64,000 nt of DNA from positions 3,139,039 to 3,203,038 of the forward strand of contig NZ_KB933398.1 of the NCBI RefSeq assembly GCF_000392615.1, read 5' to 3'. The DNA is from Lysinibacillus sphaericus OT4b.31. GTDB taxonomy: Bacteria; Bacillota; Bacilli; Bacillales_A; Planococcaceae. Positions 41,457-51,287 of the stretch are shown here, one piece after another. The notes under the pieces are model-generated. The model was not told the DNA's origin and did not search any database. It was given only the letters and a program-made list of their open reading frames with translations. Positions within the stretch are counted from its first letter, which is position 1. The number at the start of each line of letters is the position of its first letter. The position numbers were made by a program, and so were the translations under genes.

Positions 41457-42560
41457 TTAAATGAGTGACGGACGAATCGATACTTGTACACCTTTTGGCG
41501 CATGTGCTGCAACGACAACATTTGCATGCTGTATCGTAATCCAACCGAGACCAGAAAACACCACATCGGTTTTCGCTTCTTTTATCGAAAACTCATGACG
41601 TACCAAATCTGGTAGCTGGTCGATAAAGTCTGAAGTTGGTGGTGCCAGTAACTCCCCTTTATGCTCAGCATATAATGCATCCGCCTTTTCAAGCTTCGTT
41701 CTGTGAATCGGCAAATCATTTGCCACATGTACCGTAAATGCTGAACGCTCCCCTTGGATAAAGTCAAAACGAGCAAGGGCCCCAATAAATAATGTTTGAC
41801 CAGCATTTTGCTGATAAACTTTTGGCTTAATTTCTTTTTTGGGCATAATATATTTCAATTCACTTGCGTCAATATGGTGTGCCATCTGATGGTGATTAAT
41901 AATTCCTGGCGTATCATACAATGCACTACCATCATCAAGTGGTATTTCAATCATATCTAATGTTGTTCCTGGGAAATGAGAGGTTGTAATTACTTCTCCT
42001 TCACCAGTTGCTTGTTTAATAATGCGGTTAATGAAAGTCGATTTCCCAACATTGGTACAACCTACAACGTAAACATTTTGTCCGTTACGGTATTCGTCGA
42101 TAGCTTCCATTGCTTCAGCCATCCCGTTGCCCTTATGCGCACTGACTAAAAGTACATCAATTGGTTGTAAGCCAAGAGCCTTTGCTTCACGTTTTAACCA
42201 ATTAATGACTTTTTTAGGCTTGACAGACTTGGGTAGTAAATCGGCTTTGTTTGCTACTAGTAACACTGGATTTTTGCCAACGAAGCGGTGAAGCCCTGGC
42301 AACCAGCTCCCATTGAAGTCAAAAATGTCAACAATTTTTACGATTAAGCCTTGCTGTGTTCCTAGACCATTTAAAATACGTAAAAAATCATCATCCGTTA
42401 ATGACACTGGTTGAATTTCATTGTAATTTTTCAAACGGAAGCAACGTTGGCATATGACCACGTCTTTTTCTAATGATGATGGGGGTGCATACCCAACTGC
42501 TGTTTTATCTTCTGTTTGAATTGTCGTACCACAACCAATACAATTTGGCATTTCGTTCAT
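41457..42560 (-). CDS. yqeH: ribosome biogenesis GTPase YqeH
   Basis: A 367-residue circularly permuted GTPase (366 in B. subtilis). An N-terminal zinc knuckle has CIGC and CQRC. The G motifs come in the order G4 (NKADLL), then G1 (GCTNVGKST), then G3 (DTPG). It is required for 30S assembly. ATG 42560 is chosen because TGGGAGG is eight bases upstream. Its start overlaps the yqeG stop by four bases. Confidence 0.96.
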   Translation of the reverse strand: MNEMPNCIGCGTTIQTEDKTAVGYAPPSSLEKDVVICQRCFRLKNYNEIQPVSLTDDDFLRILNGLGTQQGLIVKIVDIFDFNGSWLPGLHRFVGKNPVLLVANKADLLPKSVKPKKVINWLKREAKALGLQPIDVLLVSAHKGNGMAEAMEAIDEYRNGQNVYVVGCTNVGKSTFINRIIKQATGEGEVITTSHFPGTTLDMIEIPLDDGSALYDTPGIINHHQMAHHIDASELKYIMPKKEIKPKVYQQNAGQTLFIGALARFDFIQGERSAFTVHVANDLPIHRTKLEKADALYAEHKGELLAPPTSDFIDQLPDLVRHEFSIKEAKTDVVFSGLGWITIQHANVVVAAHAPKGVQVSIRPSLI

Positions 42561-43078
42561 TCTTTTTCCTCCCAAGTAAGTATTCCTTTTCGTTTTAAAT
42601 CACTGAACACTCGGCGCTCAATGAAACGATTAAATTTTGTAACGAGTCCATCTGATTGTGCAACTGGTTTTACTAAAACCGTATGCAAGCCTAATCGATT
42701 GGCACCCATTACGTCTGTTAGTAGTTGATCTCCTACCATTACTACTTCATTTGGACGTAACCCTAGTTGAATAATGGCACTATAAAATGCATTACGGAAT
42801 GGCTTTTTTGCTTTATGAATATACGGAATCCCCAGTGGTTCAGCAAAATGTTTAACACGCGCCTCGTTGTTATTCGATGCGATGATAATACGAATACCCG
42901 ACTCTTTCATAATACGTAGCCAAATAATTAGCTCTTCCGTTGCATCTGCACGGTCCCACTCCACAAGCGTATTATCTAAATCCGTAATAATGCCTTTAAT
43001 GCCTAGTTCTTGAAGCTTTTCTGGTGTTATTTCAAAAATACTCGTCACAAATTCATCTGGTAATAAAAAATTATACAA
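42557..43078 (-). CDS. yqeG: YqeG family HAD phosphatase
   Basis: A 173-residue HAD superfamily protein with motif I DLDNTLVEWD, motif II IIIASNNNE and motif IV VMVGDQLLTD. It is related to phosphatidylglycerophosphate phosphatases. The direct partner and substrate in Bacillus are not established. It is the first gene of the yqeG-yqeH-aroE-yhbY-nadD-yqeK-rsfS-yqeM cluster. Confidence 0.93.
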   Translation of the reverse strand: MYNFLLPDEFVTSIFEITPEKLQELGIKGIITDLDNTLVEWDRADATEELIIWLRIMKESGIRIIIASNNNEARVKHFAEPLGIPYIHKAKKPFRNAFYSAIIQLGLRPNEVVMVGDQLLTDVMGANRLGLHTVLVKPVAQSDGLVTKFNRFIERRVFSDLKRKGILTWEEKE

Positions 43079-43114
43079 AATAGCGACCCCTAATCTAAAT
43101 GTATTATTCGACCA

Positions 43115-43897
43115 TTATAGCATATTTGCGAAGGCTTCACCCATTCGAATTGGGCTTCCCTGCACTACATTATCAGTAAATGCAATGGCATCTTTTTCAA
43201 ATAGCATAACCACTGTTGAACCAAATGAAAAATAACCGACTTCCTCACCCTTACGCCAATGGGCTGTCGTATTTGTCAGCACGATGGAGTTTACAAAGGT
43301 AGCACCAACTTTAATGAATGCGACTTGCTGGTCATTTGCCACTTTCAACTCTGTCACAAGGCGATAATTATGCGAAATCGGTTTTTTACCATATGTGAGA
43401 CCAAGTTGATTTACAGGGTAGGATGTTTGACCTAGCGTATATTGTCGTAGTACATGGCCATCAATCGGGCTATGCATTCGGTGATAATCTGCTGGGCTTA
43501 AGTAAAACACGATGTAATGTCCATCTGCATATTGAGCAGCCCGCTCTGCATTACCTAGTAAATCCTGTAAAGAATAGGGCTTGCCTTTTACAAGAAAAGT
43601 CATATCCCATTCAATACGTCCAAAAGATTCCACTTTCGCATCAACTGGACTTGCATAGATTGTAGGACTTTGTTCGATTGGTCGTGCTTCTTCTAATAAC
43701 TCTCTCGTAAAAAAGTCGTGCAAACTTGAAAATTGTTGTGTTTTTTTTGAAACTTCTTCAAGGTTAATATCGTATATTTTCATATAGCTCGGAATAATAC
43801 GTCTACTCCACTTTGCTTTTGCAATTGTTTGCAAAATATGGGAGGACTGCTTGCCATTTGTTAATTCTATCAAGCGTTGATACAGTTTCTCTTTCAT
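43115..43897 (-). CDS. psd: phosphatidylserine decarboxylase
   Basis: A 260-residue decarboxylase proenzyme. The self-cleavage site that makes the pyruvoyl group is FGST (near residue 226, in GYFSFGSTVVML). Upstream histidine motifs include YHRMHSPIDG. It converts phosphatidylserine to phosphatidylethanolamine at the membrane. It lies divergent from pssA, which makes its substrate. In B. subtilis the psd and pssA genes are elsewhere, so placement here, next to yqeG, is a lineage feature. Confidence 0.95.
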   Translation of the reverse strand: MKEKLYQRLIELTNGKQSSHILQTIAKAKWSRRIIPSYMKIYDINLEEVSKKTQQFSSLHDFFTRELLEEARPIEQSPTIYASPVDAKVESFGRIEWDMTFLVKGKPYSLQDLLGNAERAAQYADGHYIVFYLSPADYHRMHSPIDGHVLRQYTLGQTSYPVNQLGLTYGKKPISHNYRLVTELKVANDQQVAFIKVGATFVNSIVLTNTTAHWRKGEEVGYFSFGSTVVMLFEKDAIAFTDNVVQGSPIRMGEAFANML

Positions 43898-43991
43898 AAA
43901 GCAAAACTCCTATCGATTAAATTAGACTGTCAATTTTTTCGCATCCGAAGTATAATGGTACAATATCTTAAGTGCAAAGGAGTGATCCCCC

Positions 43992-44534
43992 TTGTTTTTT
44001 TATCACAAGTTGGTGGATACCACGGTTAAGAAAATGAAATCGCACGCAGCAAACTTCATTACAATTAGTAATATGTCCTTTGGTGGCGCGGCCATTATGG
44101 CCACTTTACATGAATATTATAGCTACAGTGTCCTGTTTATCTTTATTGCAGCCCTTCTTGATCGCTACGACGGAAAAGTAGCGCGCGCGCTCGGACAAGA
44201 ATCTGCGTTAGGTAAGCAATTAGATTCTATGAGTGATATTATATCATTTGGTGTAGCGCCTGCATTATTAATGTACGAAGTTGTCTTGGTCGACTTTGGT
44301 TTTGTCGGCATGATGATGACTGTTCTATACATCGTCTGCGGTGCGATGCGATTAGCTCGCTTCAATATTAGTGAAGCTAATGGCTTTTTCACAGGGTTAC
44401 CGATTACAGCTGCTGGTACGTTATTAACATTAACGTATTTTGCATCTAATACGTTCCACCCTGCGTTTTATCTTTTCTTGTTTCCAATACTAGCGTTATT
44501 AATGATTAGTACTATCACGCTAAAAAAAGTGTAA
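43992..44534 (+). CDS. pssA: CDP-diacylglycerol-serine O-phosphatidyltransferase
   Basis: A 180-residue membrane enzyme with the complete CDP-alcohol phosphatidyltransferase motif: DG-x2-AR-x8-G-x3-D-x3-D in DGKVARALGQESALG and KQLDSMSD. About six membrane helices. It joins serine to CDP-diacylglycerol. The start is TTG 43992, with AAGGAG nine bases upstream. TATAAT at 43952-43957 may be its -10 box. A hairpin terminator overlaps its 3' end. Confidence 0.93.
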   Translation: MFFYHKLVDTTVKKMKSHAANFITISNMSFGGAAIMATLHEYYSYSVLFIFIAALLDRYDGKVARALGQESALGKQLDSMSDIISFGVAPALLMYEVVLVDFGFVGMMMTVLYIVCGAMRLARFNISEANGFFTGLPITAAGTLLTLTYFASNTFHPAFYLFLFPILALLMISTITLKKV

Positions 44535-44560
44535 CAGCAACTTGCTGTTGCACTTTTTTT
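44522..44560 (+). terminator. pssA terminator
   Basis: AAAAAAAGTG-TA-ACAGCAA and TTGCTGT-TG-CACTTTTTTT form a long stem with T-run; the left arm encodes the end of pssA and its stop codon. Confidence 0.85.
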
Positions 44561-44620
44561 CATTGAACGCCGTTTCTTAACATATACTGTCGAAAAATGG
44601 GGAAAGGATGAAATCATTCA

Positions 44621-45328
44621 ATGAGCGGAATTTTTACTTCTATGCTTCAATTATGGCTTGAGATCCCTGCTTTATTAGGTTACTTAAAAGGGCAAACATT
44701 CCATAAACCCTTTTCAAAGGAAGAGGAAGCTGCTTGTATTGAACGATTTTTAGGTGGCGATGAGCAAGCACGTCTAGATTTGATTGAACGCAATATGAGA
44801 CTCGTCGCACATGTCGTAAAAAAATTCCATCCAAAACATGAGCAGCTCGATGACTATATTTCCATCGGTACAATTGGTCTTATGAAAGCCGTAGAAAGCT
44901 ATACCCCTGACAAGAAAACCCGATTAGCAACGTACGCAGCACGCTGTATCGAAAATGAAATTTTAATGCACCTGCGCACCCAAAAGAAAGTTCAAAAGGA
45001 TGTATCCTTATTTGAACCAATCGGTACAGACAAAGATGGCAATGCTTTGCAAATTCGTGATCTCCTGCAATGTGATGAAGAGAGCGCGACAGAAAAAATC
45101 GAACACAAGGAGCATGTTGCACAGCTGTATCGCTATTTGCACATGCTCGATGAAAGAGAGCTTGAAATTGTGACACTTCGTTATGGCTTAAATCATCAGG
45201 ATGCACTGACACAAAAAGAAATTGCTGCCCGCTTGAACATTTCTCGTAGCTATGTATCTCGCATTGAAAAGCGAGCACTCATTAAACTCTATCAATTTTA
45301 CAAAAGAGATCAAAAGTCTATTGAGTAG
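44621..45328 (+). CDS. sigK: RNA polymerase sigma-K factor, uninterrupted
   Basis: A 235-residue sigma-70 family factor. The N-terminal 20 residues (GIFTSMLQLWLEIPALLGYL) form the pro-sequence removed by SpoIVFB. Region 2 has DYISIGTIGLMKAVESY and TYAARCIENEILMHLR. Region 4 has LTQKEIAARLNISRSYVSRIEKRAL. It drives late mother-cell genes for coat and maturation. The gene is continuous, with no skin-type insertion, and full length. A CATATACT box about 40 bases upstream (44580-44587) could be a sigma-E -10, but no clear -35 accompanies it. Confidence 0.95.
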   Translation: MSGIFTSMLQLWLEIPALLGYLKGQTFHKPFSKEEEAACIERFLGGDEQARLDLIERNMRLVAHVVKKFHPKHEQLDDYISIGTIGLMKAVESYTPDKKTRLATYAARCIENEILMHLRTQKKVQKDVSLFEPIGTDKDGNALQIRDLLQCDEESATEKIEHKEHVAQLYRYLHMLDERELEIVTLRYGLNHQDALTQKEIAARLNISRSYVSRIEKRALIKLYQFYKRDQKSIE

Positions 45329-45732
45329 TTTATTGTAAATTGTTAAAGACAAAAATTCAACATATCGTTTCGTCTCCATGTATCCTTCTGCCTTGGCTTG
45401 TGCGCTTTTGGACAAAAATCACTTACTGTTGAACATGTAAAAATGTCGAGGAATTTTGAATGGTGCGGCACCAATATAACACATACCCACTTTACGTAAT
45501 TATTTGTATCCATTTCATAATTCACTTTCATATCAATAAAGGCGAATATTATGAATGAAATAAAGTAATTATTCCTATCACATAGGTATATTCCGCTGGA
45601 TTAGCTCCCTAACACTCCTAACAAAATATACGTGTTTCTTTATAGAAAAACTATTTATGAAATGAATTACCTTAAATAACATTTAGCCCACTCTAAATAA
45701 TTCATGAGCTGTATACTCCTGGTGCATATAAG
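45329..45732. other. intergenic region without supported genes
   Basis: AT-rich sequence after sigK. No reading frame has a ribosome site or recognisable product; short minus-strand frames here are shadows. No clear sigK terminator with a GC stem is seen. Confidence 0.4.
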
Positions 45733-45734
45733 AA

Positions 45735-45773
45735 AAAGCTCCTTTGTGGCTTTCACAGCCTCAAAGGAGCTTT
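45735..45773 (-). terminator. terminator of the 29-residue membrane peptide gene
   Basis: AAAGCTCCTTTG (45735-45746) and CAAAGGAGCTTT (45762-45773) form a perfect 12-bp stem; the minus strand continues with TTTC (45734-45731). Confidence 0.8.
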
Positions 45774-45782
45774 CTACACAGT

Positions 45783-45872
45783 TTAATGAGTGGATTCACT
45801 AAGTTCAGCTGAAATAAGTGAACCGATTAACGTCGTAAGAATGACTACGCCTGCTGTCAAAAATAACATCAT
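45783..45872 (-). CDS. 29-residue single-helix membrane peptide
   Basis: ATG 45872 (a second ATG follows at once) has GGGAGG six bases upstream. The product has one hydrophobic helix (residues 3-20, LFLTAGVVILTTLIGSLI) and a short acidic tail (SAELSESTH). A perfect 12-bp terminator lies ten bases past the stop, so this looks like a self-contained gene. Peptides of this form include small membrane regulators and type I toxins. Nothing here tells which, and no antisense RNA was identified. Confidence 0.55.
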   Translation of the reverse strand: MMLFLTAGVVILTTLIGSLISAELSESTH

Positions 45873-46229
45873 TCATGCCTCCCAACCGAATGCAAAAAAA
45901 TTAATCCCATATGATGTGGTACTCAGACGCCCACTTCAAATGAAGAGTAGGTGGGCCATTTGAGAGGGCTAATAGGAACACAAATGATACACATACAAAA
46001 TTCACAGCAGTTTGTGGAATCGTATGTGGAATGCGTTCCTGCCGGTCAACTAAATCGTTGGATACGAAGGACAGGACATTCTGTATCATGGCTTGCACAA
46101 CATGTCCAGTACATCGAAAGTTTCCATCGATTAAAGTTTATTTTATTAATGACAGTGTAGCATTTGTTTACACAGAAAACTGTGATTTTTCTCACTCGCT
46201 GGTCACTCATTTTGTCCATTTTGTGTAGA
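45873..46229. other. intergenic region with a GCCCAC/GTGGGC hairpin
   Basis: GCCCACTTCA and TGAA...GTGGGC (45929-45956) form a hairpin. Its left arm, AGACGCCCAC-TCAA, recurs inverted near 60455-60485. The short open frames on both strands lack ribosome sites. Confidence 0.4.
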
Positions 46230-46922
46230 TTATAGCGAAGAAATCGCTTTTAATACTACCTGTGTCGAATGTTTTGCTGCTACTGGTAAAAACTCATCAA
46301 AGCTGATGTTTGATTCTTTTCCTGCAATATCTGATAATGCACGAATCACAACGAATGGCGTGTCAAATTGATAACAAACTTGCGCAACAGCTGCCGCTTC
46401 CATTTCGACCGCTTTCATTTGTGGGAAATGATGACGTACAGCTTCCACACGTACTGAATCATTCATAAAGGCATCACCTGAACAAATTAAACCAATATCA
46501 TATTGATGTTCGCCTACTGCCTTCACAGCCTCTTCAGCGACTTTCATAAGCTTTGCATCCGACTTATATGCAGCAGGCATACCAGCCATTTGTCCAATCT
46601 CATAACCAAAAATCGTCACATCCACGTCATGATGACGCACTTCATCTGAAATGACAACTGCACCTACTTCTAATGCTTCGTCATAGCCTCCAGCTGAGCC
46701 AGTATTAATGACCACATCTGGTTTAAATTCATGTAATAAAATGGTTGTTGACATCGCTGCATTGACTTTACCAATACCGCTCTTTAATAAAATAACTTCT
46801 TTGCCCTCATATGTTCCTGTTGTATATTCACTACCTGCAATTGTTGTGCTAGTAGCACTTTCTAAAGATGCACGTAATAATTCTACTTCTTCTTCCATTG
46901 CACCGATTACAGCGATTTTCAT
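46230..46922 (-). CDS. mtnN: 5'-methylthioadenosine/S-adenosylhomocysteine nucleosidase
   Basis: A 230-residue nucleosidase. [15 protein letters not shown] begins the protein. [12 protein letters not shown] and CSGDAFMND line the site, and [12 protein letters not shown] binds the ribose. ALSDIAG carries the catalytic Asp. It removes adenine from MTA and SAH in methionine salvage and the activated-methyl cycle. It precedes yrrS, greA and udk in the minus direction, as mtnN does in B. subtilis. Confidence 0.96.
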   Translation of the reverse strand: MKIAVIGAMEEEVELLRASLESATSTTIAGSEYTTGTYEGKEVILLKSGIGKVNAAMSTTILLHEFKPDVVINTGSAGGYDEALEVGAVVISDEVRHHDVDVTIFGYEIGQMAGMPAAYKSDAKLMKVAEEAVKAVGEHQYDIGLICSGDAFMNDSVRVEAVRHHFPQMKAVEMEAAAVAQVCYQFDTPFVVIRALSDIAGKESNISFDEFLPVAAKHSTQVVLKAISSL

Positions 46923-46983
46923 GTGTATGTTACTTCCCTTCTATATTCAACTCTATTAAAAATAATCAATAGAGTTACTTTCG

Positions 46984-47631
46984 TCAATAGGCACCTTCCA
47001 ATGTATTCAGTTGCTCAAGCTTTACAGGCAACCAGCCCTCATTGTTAACCCATTCCATGCTCACACGATATATTTCTGTCTTGTCATTCGTAGATATCGT
47101 GGCTATGGCTGTATCAGCACTACCATTATTTTTTAGACGCCAAATAATCATATTGTCTTCGGCGATGCCTGTGGCAGCTGTAATGGTCGCTACTTTTTCA
47201 GCCCAGTCTACAGACTTGGCATCATACGATGATACATGCTCACCTGTTTGTGTTGTAGGTGTAGGTTGCCAGCTCTTATCTGTCACTACACGGTCAACAA
47301 TTGGATTATCCGATGGTGTTTCTTCAGTTGTGTCCTGCTCAGGCTGTATTGATTCCTCTATAGGCTTGTCATCTTCAGATACTTCCTCGTCGACTTCGTC
47401 TTCGACGTCTTGCTCTTTCGGATATTCTTTCGTCGCATCATCGTTCTTTTGTTCTTGAATTGGGTCCTCTTTTACGGTTTCTTCTGTGTCGTCTTGCCAT
47501 TTAAACACATACATTGCCGTTATCACAATTAGTATAAGGACAATGCCAATTAAAACATTTAAAAGTTTATCGAACTTTTTTTTGCGAGATGGCTGCAGAT
47601 GACGATTGCTTCGCGTTTGTCGTTCACTCAT
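46984..47631 (-). CDS. yrrS: YrrS family (DUF1510) membrane protein
   Basis: A 215-residue protein. A basic N-terminus (NRHLQPSRKKKFDKLL) precedes a single membrane helix (about residues 24-46). A very acidic, low-complexity linker (about 50-120, rich in D, E and P) follows, then the extracytoplasmic DUF1510 domain with VDWAEKVATITAATGI and MEWVNNEGWLPVKLEQL. The function is unknown; in B. subtilis yrrS is cotranscribed with the penicillin-binding protein gene pbpI, which is not next to it here. Confidence 0.88.
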   Translation of the reverse strand: MSERQTRSNRHLQPSRKKKFDKLLNVLIGIVLILIVITAMYVFKWQDDTEETVKEDPIQEQKNDDATKEYPKEQDVEDEVDEEVSEDDKPIEESIQPEQDTTEETPSDNPIVDRVVTDKSWQPTPTTQTGEHVSSYDAKSVDWAEKVATITAATGIAEDNMIIWRLKNNGSADTAIATISTNDKTEIYRVSMEWVNNEGWLPVKLEQLNTLEGAY

Positions 47632-47690
47632 GAAGACTCCCCCTCTCTAGCCAATATTTTAACAAGTTCCTGACCACTTGCAAAATAAAA

Positions 47691-47727
47691 ACAGCTAGCT
47701 TCTCTTAAATTAAGAAAAGCTAACTGC
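47691..47727 (-). terminator. greA terminator
   Basis: AGCTAGCTTCTCTTAA and TTAAGAAAAGCTAACT pair with two mismatches, followed by TGTTTTTATTTT on the minus strand. Confidence 0.75.
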
Positions 47728-47740
47728 TTGTACACATCGA

Positions 47741-48229
47741 TTATTTAATCGAAATAATTTTAACTTTCATCTCGCCACCAGGTGTTTGGACAACTACTTC
47801 TTCACCTTCTGCTCGTCCTAGTAAGCCTTTAGCAATTGGAGATTCATTTGAGATGCGGAATTCCATTGGATCCGCTTCTGCTGAGCCAACGATTGTGTAT
47901 GATTCTTTATCTGTTGATGGTTTGCCATCAATAATCTCTACAAATGTAACCGTTTTCCCAAGTGAAACTACACTGTTATCTGTTTGATCTTCTGTGATAA
48001 TAACCGCGTTACGAATCATAGATTTTAAAGTAGAGATTCGTCCTTCTAAAAAGGCTTGTTCTTCTTTAGCAGAATCATACTCAGCATTTTCAGAAAGGTC
48101 CCCGAAGTCACGTGCAATTTTTATACGTTCCACGATTTCCTTACGTGTTTCTGTTTCTAATTTCACTAATTCTTCTTCTAATTTTTTCTTACCCTCTGCT
48201 GTCATTGGGTACTGTTTTTCATTTGACAA
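47741..48229 (-). CDS. greA: transcription elongation factor GreA
   Basis: A 162-residue GreA, slightly longer than the usual 157-158. The N-terminal coiled coil includes [17 protein letters not shown] and the tip acidic residues in [18 protein letters not shown]. The C-terminal FKBP-like domain follows, ending in the [15 protein letters not shown] block. It stimulates transcript cleavage in backtracked RNA polymerase. Start supported by AAGGAG upstream. It lies between udk and yrrS, with its own terminator. Confidence 0.96.
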   Translation of the reverse strand: MSNEKQYPMTAEGKKKLEEELVKLETETRKEIVERIKIARDFGDLSENAEYDSAKEEQAFLEGRISTLKSMIRNAVIITEDQTDNSVVSLGKTVTFVEIIDGKPSTDKESYTIVGSAEADPMEFRISNESPIAKGLLGRAEGEEVVVQTPGGEMKVKIISIK

Positions 48230-48416
48230 AGTTATTCACTCCTTATTTCTTCAATATAAAAACATAAAACTCGACCAAATGCATGCAATGATGCAGTTAA
48301 TCGAATTTTATTATTTTTAATCCATTTCAAAATGCTCTTTGACCTCATAGTATGCATGCTTTACAAAAATATGCTTTTGATAAGCATGTAAATATTGTCA
48401 ATACCACTCTATCTTA

Positions 48417-49055
48417 TTACAATACGTGGTCAGTTTCAAGAATAGTTTTAATTTTCGTTACCATCAAATCGATTGCCACCTCATTATCCCCACCTTCAGG
48501 AATAATAATATCAGCATAACGTTTTGTTGGTTCAATAAACAAATTATGCATTGGACGCACCGCAGATAGATACTGATCAATCACGGAATCCGTCGTACGT
48601 CCACGCTCTTTAATATCACGCAGTATACGACGAATAATACGTAAATCAGAGTCTGTGTCCACAAATAATTTAATGTCCATAAGATTACGTAAGTCCGCAT
48701 CTTCTAGCACTAAAATACCTTCTAATATAATAACATCTACCGGAGCTACAGGAATTACTTCTTTTGCCCTTGTATGTTGTACGTAGTCATATACAGGTTT
48801 TTCAATCGGCTGACGCTTTAATAGCTTATTTATATGCTCAATCAGTAAATCGTTATCAAACGCAAGTGGATGGTCGTAGTTTGTCTCTAAACGCTCCTCA
48901 AACGTTAAATGACTCTGATCTTTGTAGTAATAATCTTGTTCGATTACCACTACAGAATGCTCTCGGAAAACATCATAGATAGCACGTGTCACACTCGTTT
49001 TACCCGAGCATGAGCCACCAGCAATTCCGATGACGACTGGACGCTTAGTTGCCAT
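48417..49055 (-). CDS. udk: uridine kinase
   Basis: A 212-residue kinase with Walker [26 protein letters not shown] in the lid region and [14 protein letters not shown]. It phosphorylates uridine and cytidine for salvage. The ATG at 49055 overlaps the yrrO stop by one base, so the two are coupled. In B. subtilis udk likewise follows yrrO and precedes greA. Confidence 0.96.
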   Translation of the reverse strand: MATKRPVVIGIAGGSCSGKTSVTRAIYDVFREHSVVVIEQDYYYKDQSHLTFEERLETNYDHPLAFDNDLLIEHINKLLKRQPIEKPVYDYVQHTRAKEVIPVAPVDVIILEGILVLEDADLRNLMDIKLFVDTDSDLRIIRRILRDIKERGRTTDSVIDQYLSAVRPMHNLFIEPTKRYADIIIPEGGDNEVAIDLMVTKIKTILETDHVL

Positions 49056-50335
49056 TACTTATTCTCCTTTCGCATCATATTGTGCGGTTTTAAAGGCGTA
49101 TCGCATGTAAATTTAATAATTTGTAATGGATGGCGTGCCGCATCTAAACTATTGCCATCTTCATCCCAAATTTCACCCATCGTGAAGCGAATATTGTCAA
49201 TTTCTGGACCAAAGAACTCTACTTCATCTCCAGGTTTAAAATAGTTGCGTTGTTGCATTGTCACTATTTTTGTTTCTGGATCATGGTCTAAAATTAACCC
49301 TGCAAACTCATATGTCGTTTTACGGCCATGTACGCCAAACATTTGCTCTTCATGGCCTGGTGCATCGTGAAAGAATGCTTCCGCTGTGTCACGATTTGCA
49401 CATTTATCTAGCTCTTCAAGCCATTCACGTTTAATGTTGAAGTTATCTGGGTCTGCACAATAAGCATCAATCACTTTACGATAAACAGAAACTACGGTTG
49501 CCACATAGTGGATGGATTTCATGCGGCCTTCCACCTTTAACGAATCAATACCCAGCTCGATCATATGAGGAATTGCTTCGATTAATTTTAAATCTTTTGG
49601 GCTCATAGCGAACGAAGCATGATTATCATCATAAAGCGCTTTTTCCGCACCGTCTTCTACCTCATATAAATCATAATCCCAGCGACAAGATTGACAGCAG
49701 CCTCCACGGTTAGAGTCACGTGCCGTCATATGATTTGATAGTACACAACGACCAGAATAAGCGATACACATTGCACCATGAACGAACGCTTCGATTTCGA
49801 TATCGACTTTTTCCTTCATTAGCTTCATTTCTTCGCCACCTACTTCACGTGCTAAAACTACGCGGTGTAAGCCCTCTTCTTTCCAATACTGTACTGCCTT
49901 CCAGTTAGACAGAGATTGTTGTGTAGAAAGATGAATTTCAAGTTTAGGCGCAGCTGTACGGCATGTTTCAATAATTAGCGGGTCTGCTACGATAATGCCT
50001 GTTACGCCTGCAGATTCAATATCCTTCAAATACTGCTCTAAGCCGTCCATATTTTCATTGTGAGCAAAAATATTCGTTGTCACATATATTTTCGCGTCGT
50101 ATTTATTGGCGAATCCTACACCCTCACGCATTTCCTCAATGGAGAAGTTATCTGCATTTGAACGAAGACCGAATTCACGACCACCAATAAATACTGCATC
50201 TGCACCGTAATGAACGGCCACTTTTAATTTTTCTAAGCTACCTGCGGGGGCAAGTAGTTCAGGTTTCTTTGTAATGACGCGCTTCCCATCCACGATTCCA
50301 CGGATTTTGTCATTTTGTTGTAATGCTAATGCCAT
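49055..50335 (-). CDS. trhP2: U32-family tRNA U34 hydroxylase TrhP2 (YrrO)
   Basis: A 426-residue peptidase-U32-like protein: [29 protein letters not shown], the [17 protein letters not shown] signature and [14 protein letters not shown] with Fe-S type cysteines. B. subtilis YrrO and YrrN use prephenate to hydroxylate U34 of tRNAs, giving ho5U, which TrmR then methylates to mo5U. All three genes are together here. The start lies 14 bp after yrrN, with GGAGGTGG upstream. Confidence 0.93.
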   Translation of the reverse strand: MALALQQNDKIRGIVDGKRVITKKPELLAPAGSLEKLKVAVHYGADAVFIGGREFGLRSNADNFSIEEMREGVGFANKYDAKIYVTTNIFAHNENMDGLEQYLKDIESAGVTGIIVADPLIIETCRTAAPKLEIHLSTQQSLSNWKAVQYWKEEGLHRVVLAREVGGEEMKLMKEKVDIEIEAFVHGAMCIAYSGRCVLSNHMTARDSNRGGCCQSCRWDYDLYEVEDGAEKALYDDNHASFAMSPKDLKLIEAIPHMIELGIDSLKVEGRMKSIHYVATVVSVYRKVIDAYCADPDNFNIKREWLEELDKCANRDTAEAFFHDAPGHEEQMFGVHGRKTTYEFAGLILDHDPETKIVTMQQRNYFKPGDEVEFFGPEIDNIRFTMGEIWDEDGNSLDAARHPLQIIKFTCDTPLKPHNMMRKENK

Positions 50336-50349
50336 GTTCTTGCCACCTC

Positions 50350-51282
50350 CTAGTACACTGTTTCTTTGAAGATAAACCCAGTATCGAGAGGTCTGATGGC
50401 TGGCTGAATGTCTTCAATTTTTGCTAGTAAATCATCTTTCATGTCATCATACGCATCTTCTGATTCGTCAAAATATGTGTCGATTGCTTGACGATAAGCT
50501 TGCGTTACAGTCACCACGTATTCCGGTGTTTGCAGTACACCTTCAATTTTTAATGCATCAATGCCGGCTTCGAATAATTCACCGAGCTCATCGATTATGC
50601 ACATATCATTTGGACTGAAAATATGCGTACCATTTGCATCCTCATAAATCGGATATTTATTGTTACGCTCATCATCATGAAGGAACATATTACGATTTTC
50701 CTTACGATTTTCAATTTCCATTACTTTATCTTGGTATAAGAAATAATGACCTAGTAATGGACGCTTCGATTGGAACATACAAGTCATACCATGTACTTGT
50801 ACTTCAATTTCCATCTCCACATTTTCTTTAATTTCTACTACTTCATCTAAAGAAAGTTCACGTGCAAGAACAGCACGCATTGCACCACGTTTCCCCCAGT
50901 AATTAGCCGTAAACCAGTTTGTTGCTGTTGTTTCTGGATTCCAGTGCAGTGGAATTGTGACACCTTGCTCACGACGTACAATGATAACAGCAGGGTCACC
51001 GTAAATTAAACGGTCAACGCCAATTCGTTGCAGCTTTTTTAAATAGTCACCAAGTGCATCTATTTTTTCATTATGGAAAAGCGCATTCACTGCAACATAT
51101 ACTTTCTTACCAGCTGCATGAATAAGCTTTGTTGCTTCTTCTACTTCGCTGACAGAAAATTCTCCAGCAAGACGAAGGCCAAATTGTTGTTCACCAATGA
51201 CAAAAGCGTCTGCTCCAGCTTCTAAAAGCGCTTTTACATGGTCCACCGTCTGCGGTGTTACAAGCAATTCAGGTTTTTTCAT
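50350..51282 (-). CDS. trhP1: U32-family tRNA U34 hydroxylase partner TrhP1 (YrrN)
   Basis: A 310-residue U32-family protein related to its neighbour but shorter. PELLVTPQTVDHVKALLEAGADAFVIG matches the YrrO start, and VQVHGMTCMFQSKRPLLGHYF replaces the cysteine-containing signature. It lacks the multi-cysteine block of YrrO. It acts with YrrO in ho5U34 formation. ATG 51282 has GAGGTGA eight bases upstream and is preferred over 51303. It begins five bases after the trmR stop. Confidence 0.92.
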   Translation of the reverse strand: MKKPELLVTPQTVDHVKALLEAGADAFVIGEQQFGLRLAGEFSVSEVEEATKLIHAAGKKVYVAVNALFHNEKIDALGDYLKKLQRIGVDRLIYGDPAVIIVRREQGVTIPLHWNPETTATNWFTANYWGKRGAMRAVLARELSLDEVVEIKENVEMEIEVQVHGMTCMFQSKRPLLGHYFLYQDKVMEIENRKENRNMFLHDDERNNKYPIYEDANGTHIFSPNDMCIIDELGELFEAGIDALKIEGVLQTPEYVVTVTQAYRQAIDTYFDESEDAYDDMKDDLLAKIEDIQPAIRPLDTGFIFKETVY

Positions 51283-51287
51283 AGTAG

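Noticed and set aside
44621..45328. Skin-type interruption of sigK
   Set aside because: The reading frame is continuous from pro-sequence to region 4.
45901..46228. Overlapping small frames on both strands between the 29-residue gene and mtnN
   Set aside because: No ribosome binding sites, no family resemblance, and the DNA contains a hairpin repeat.
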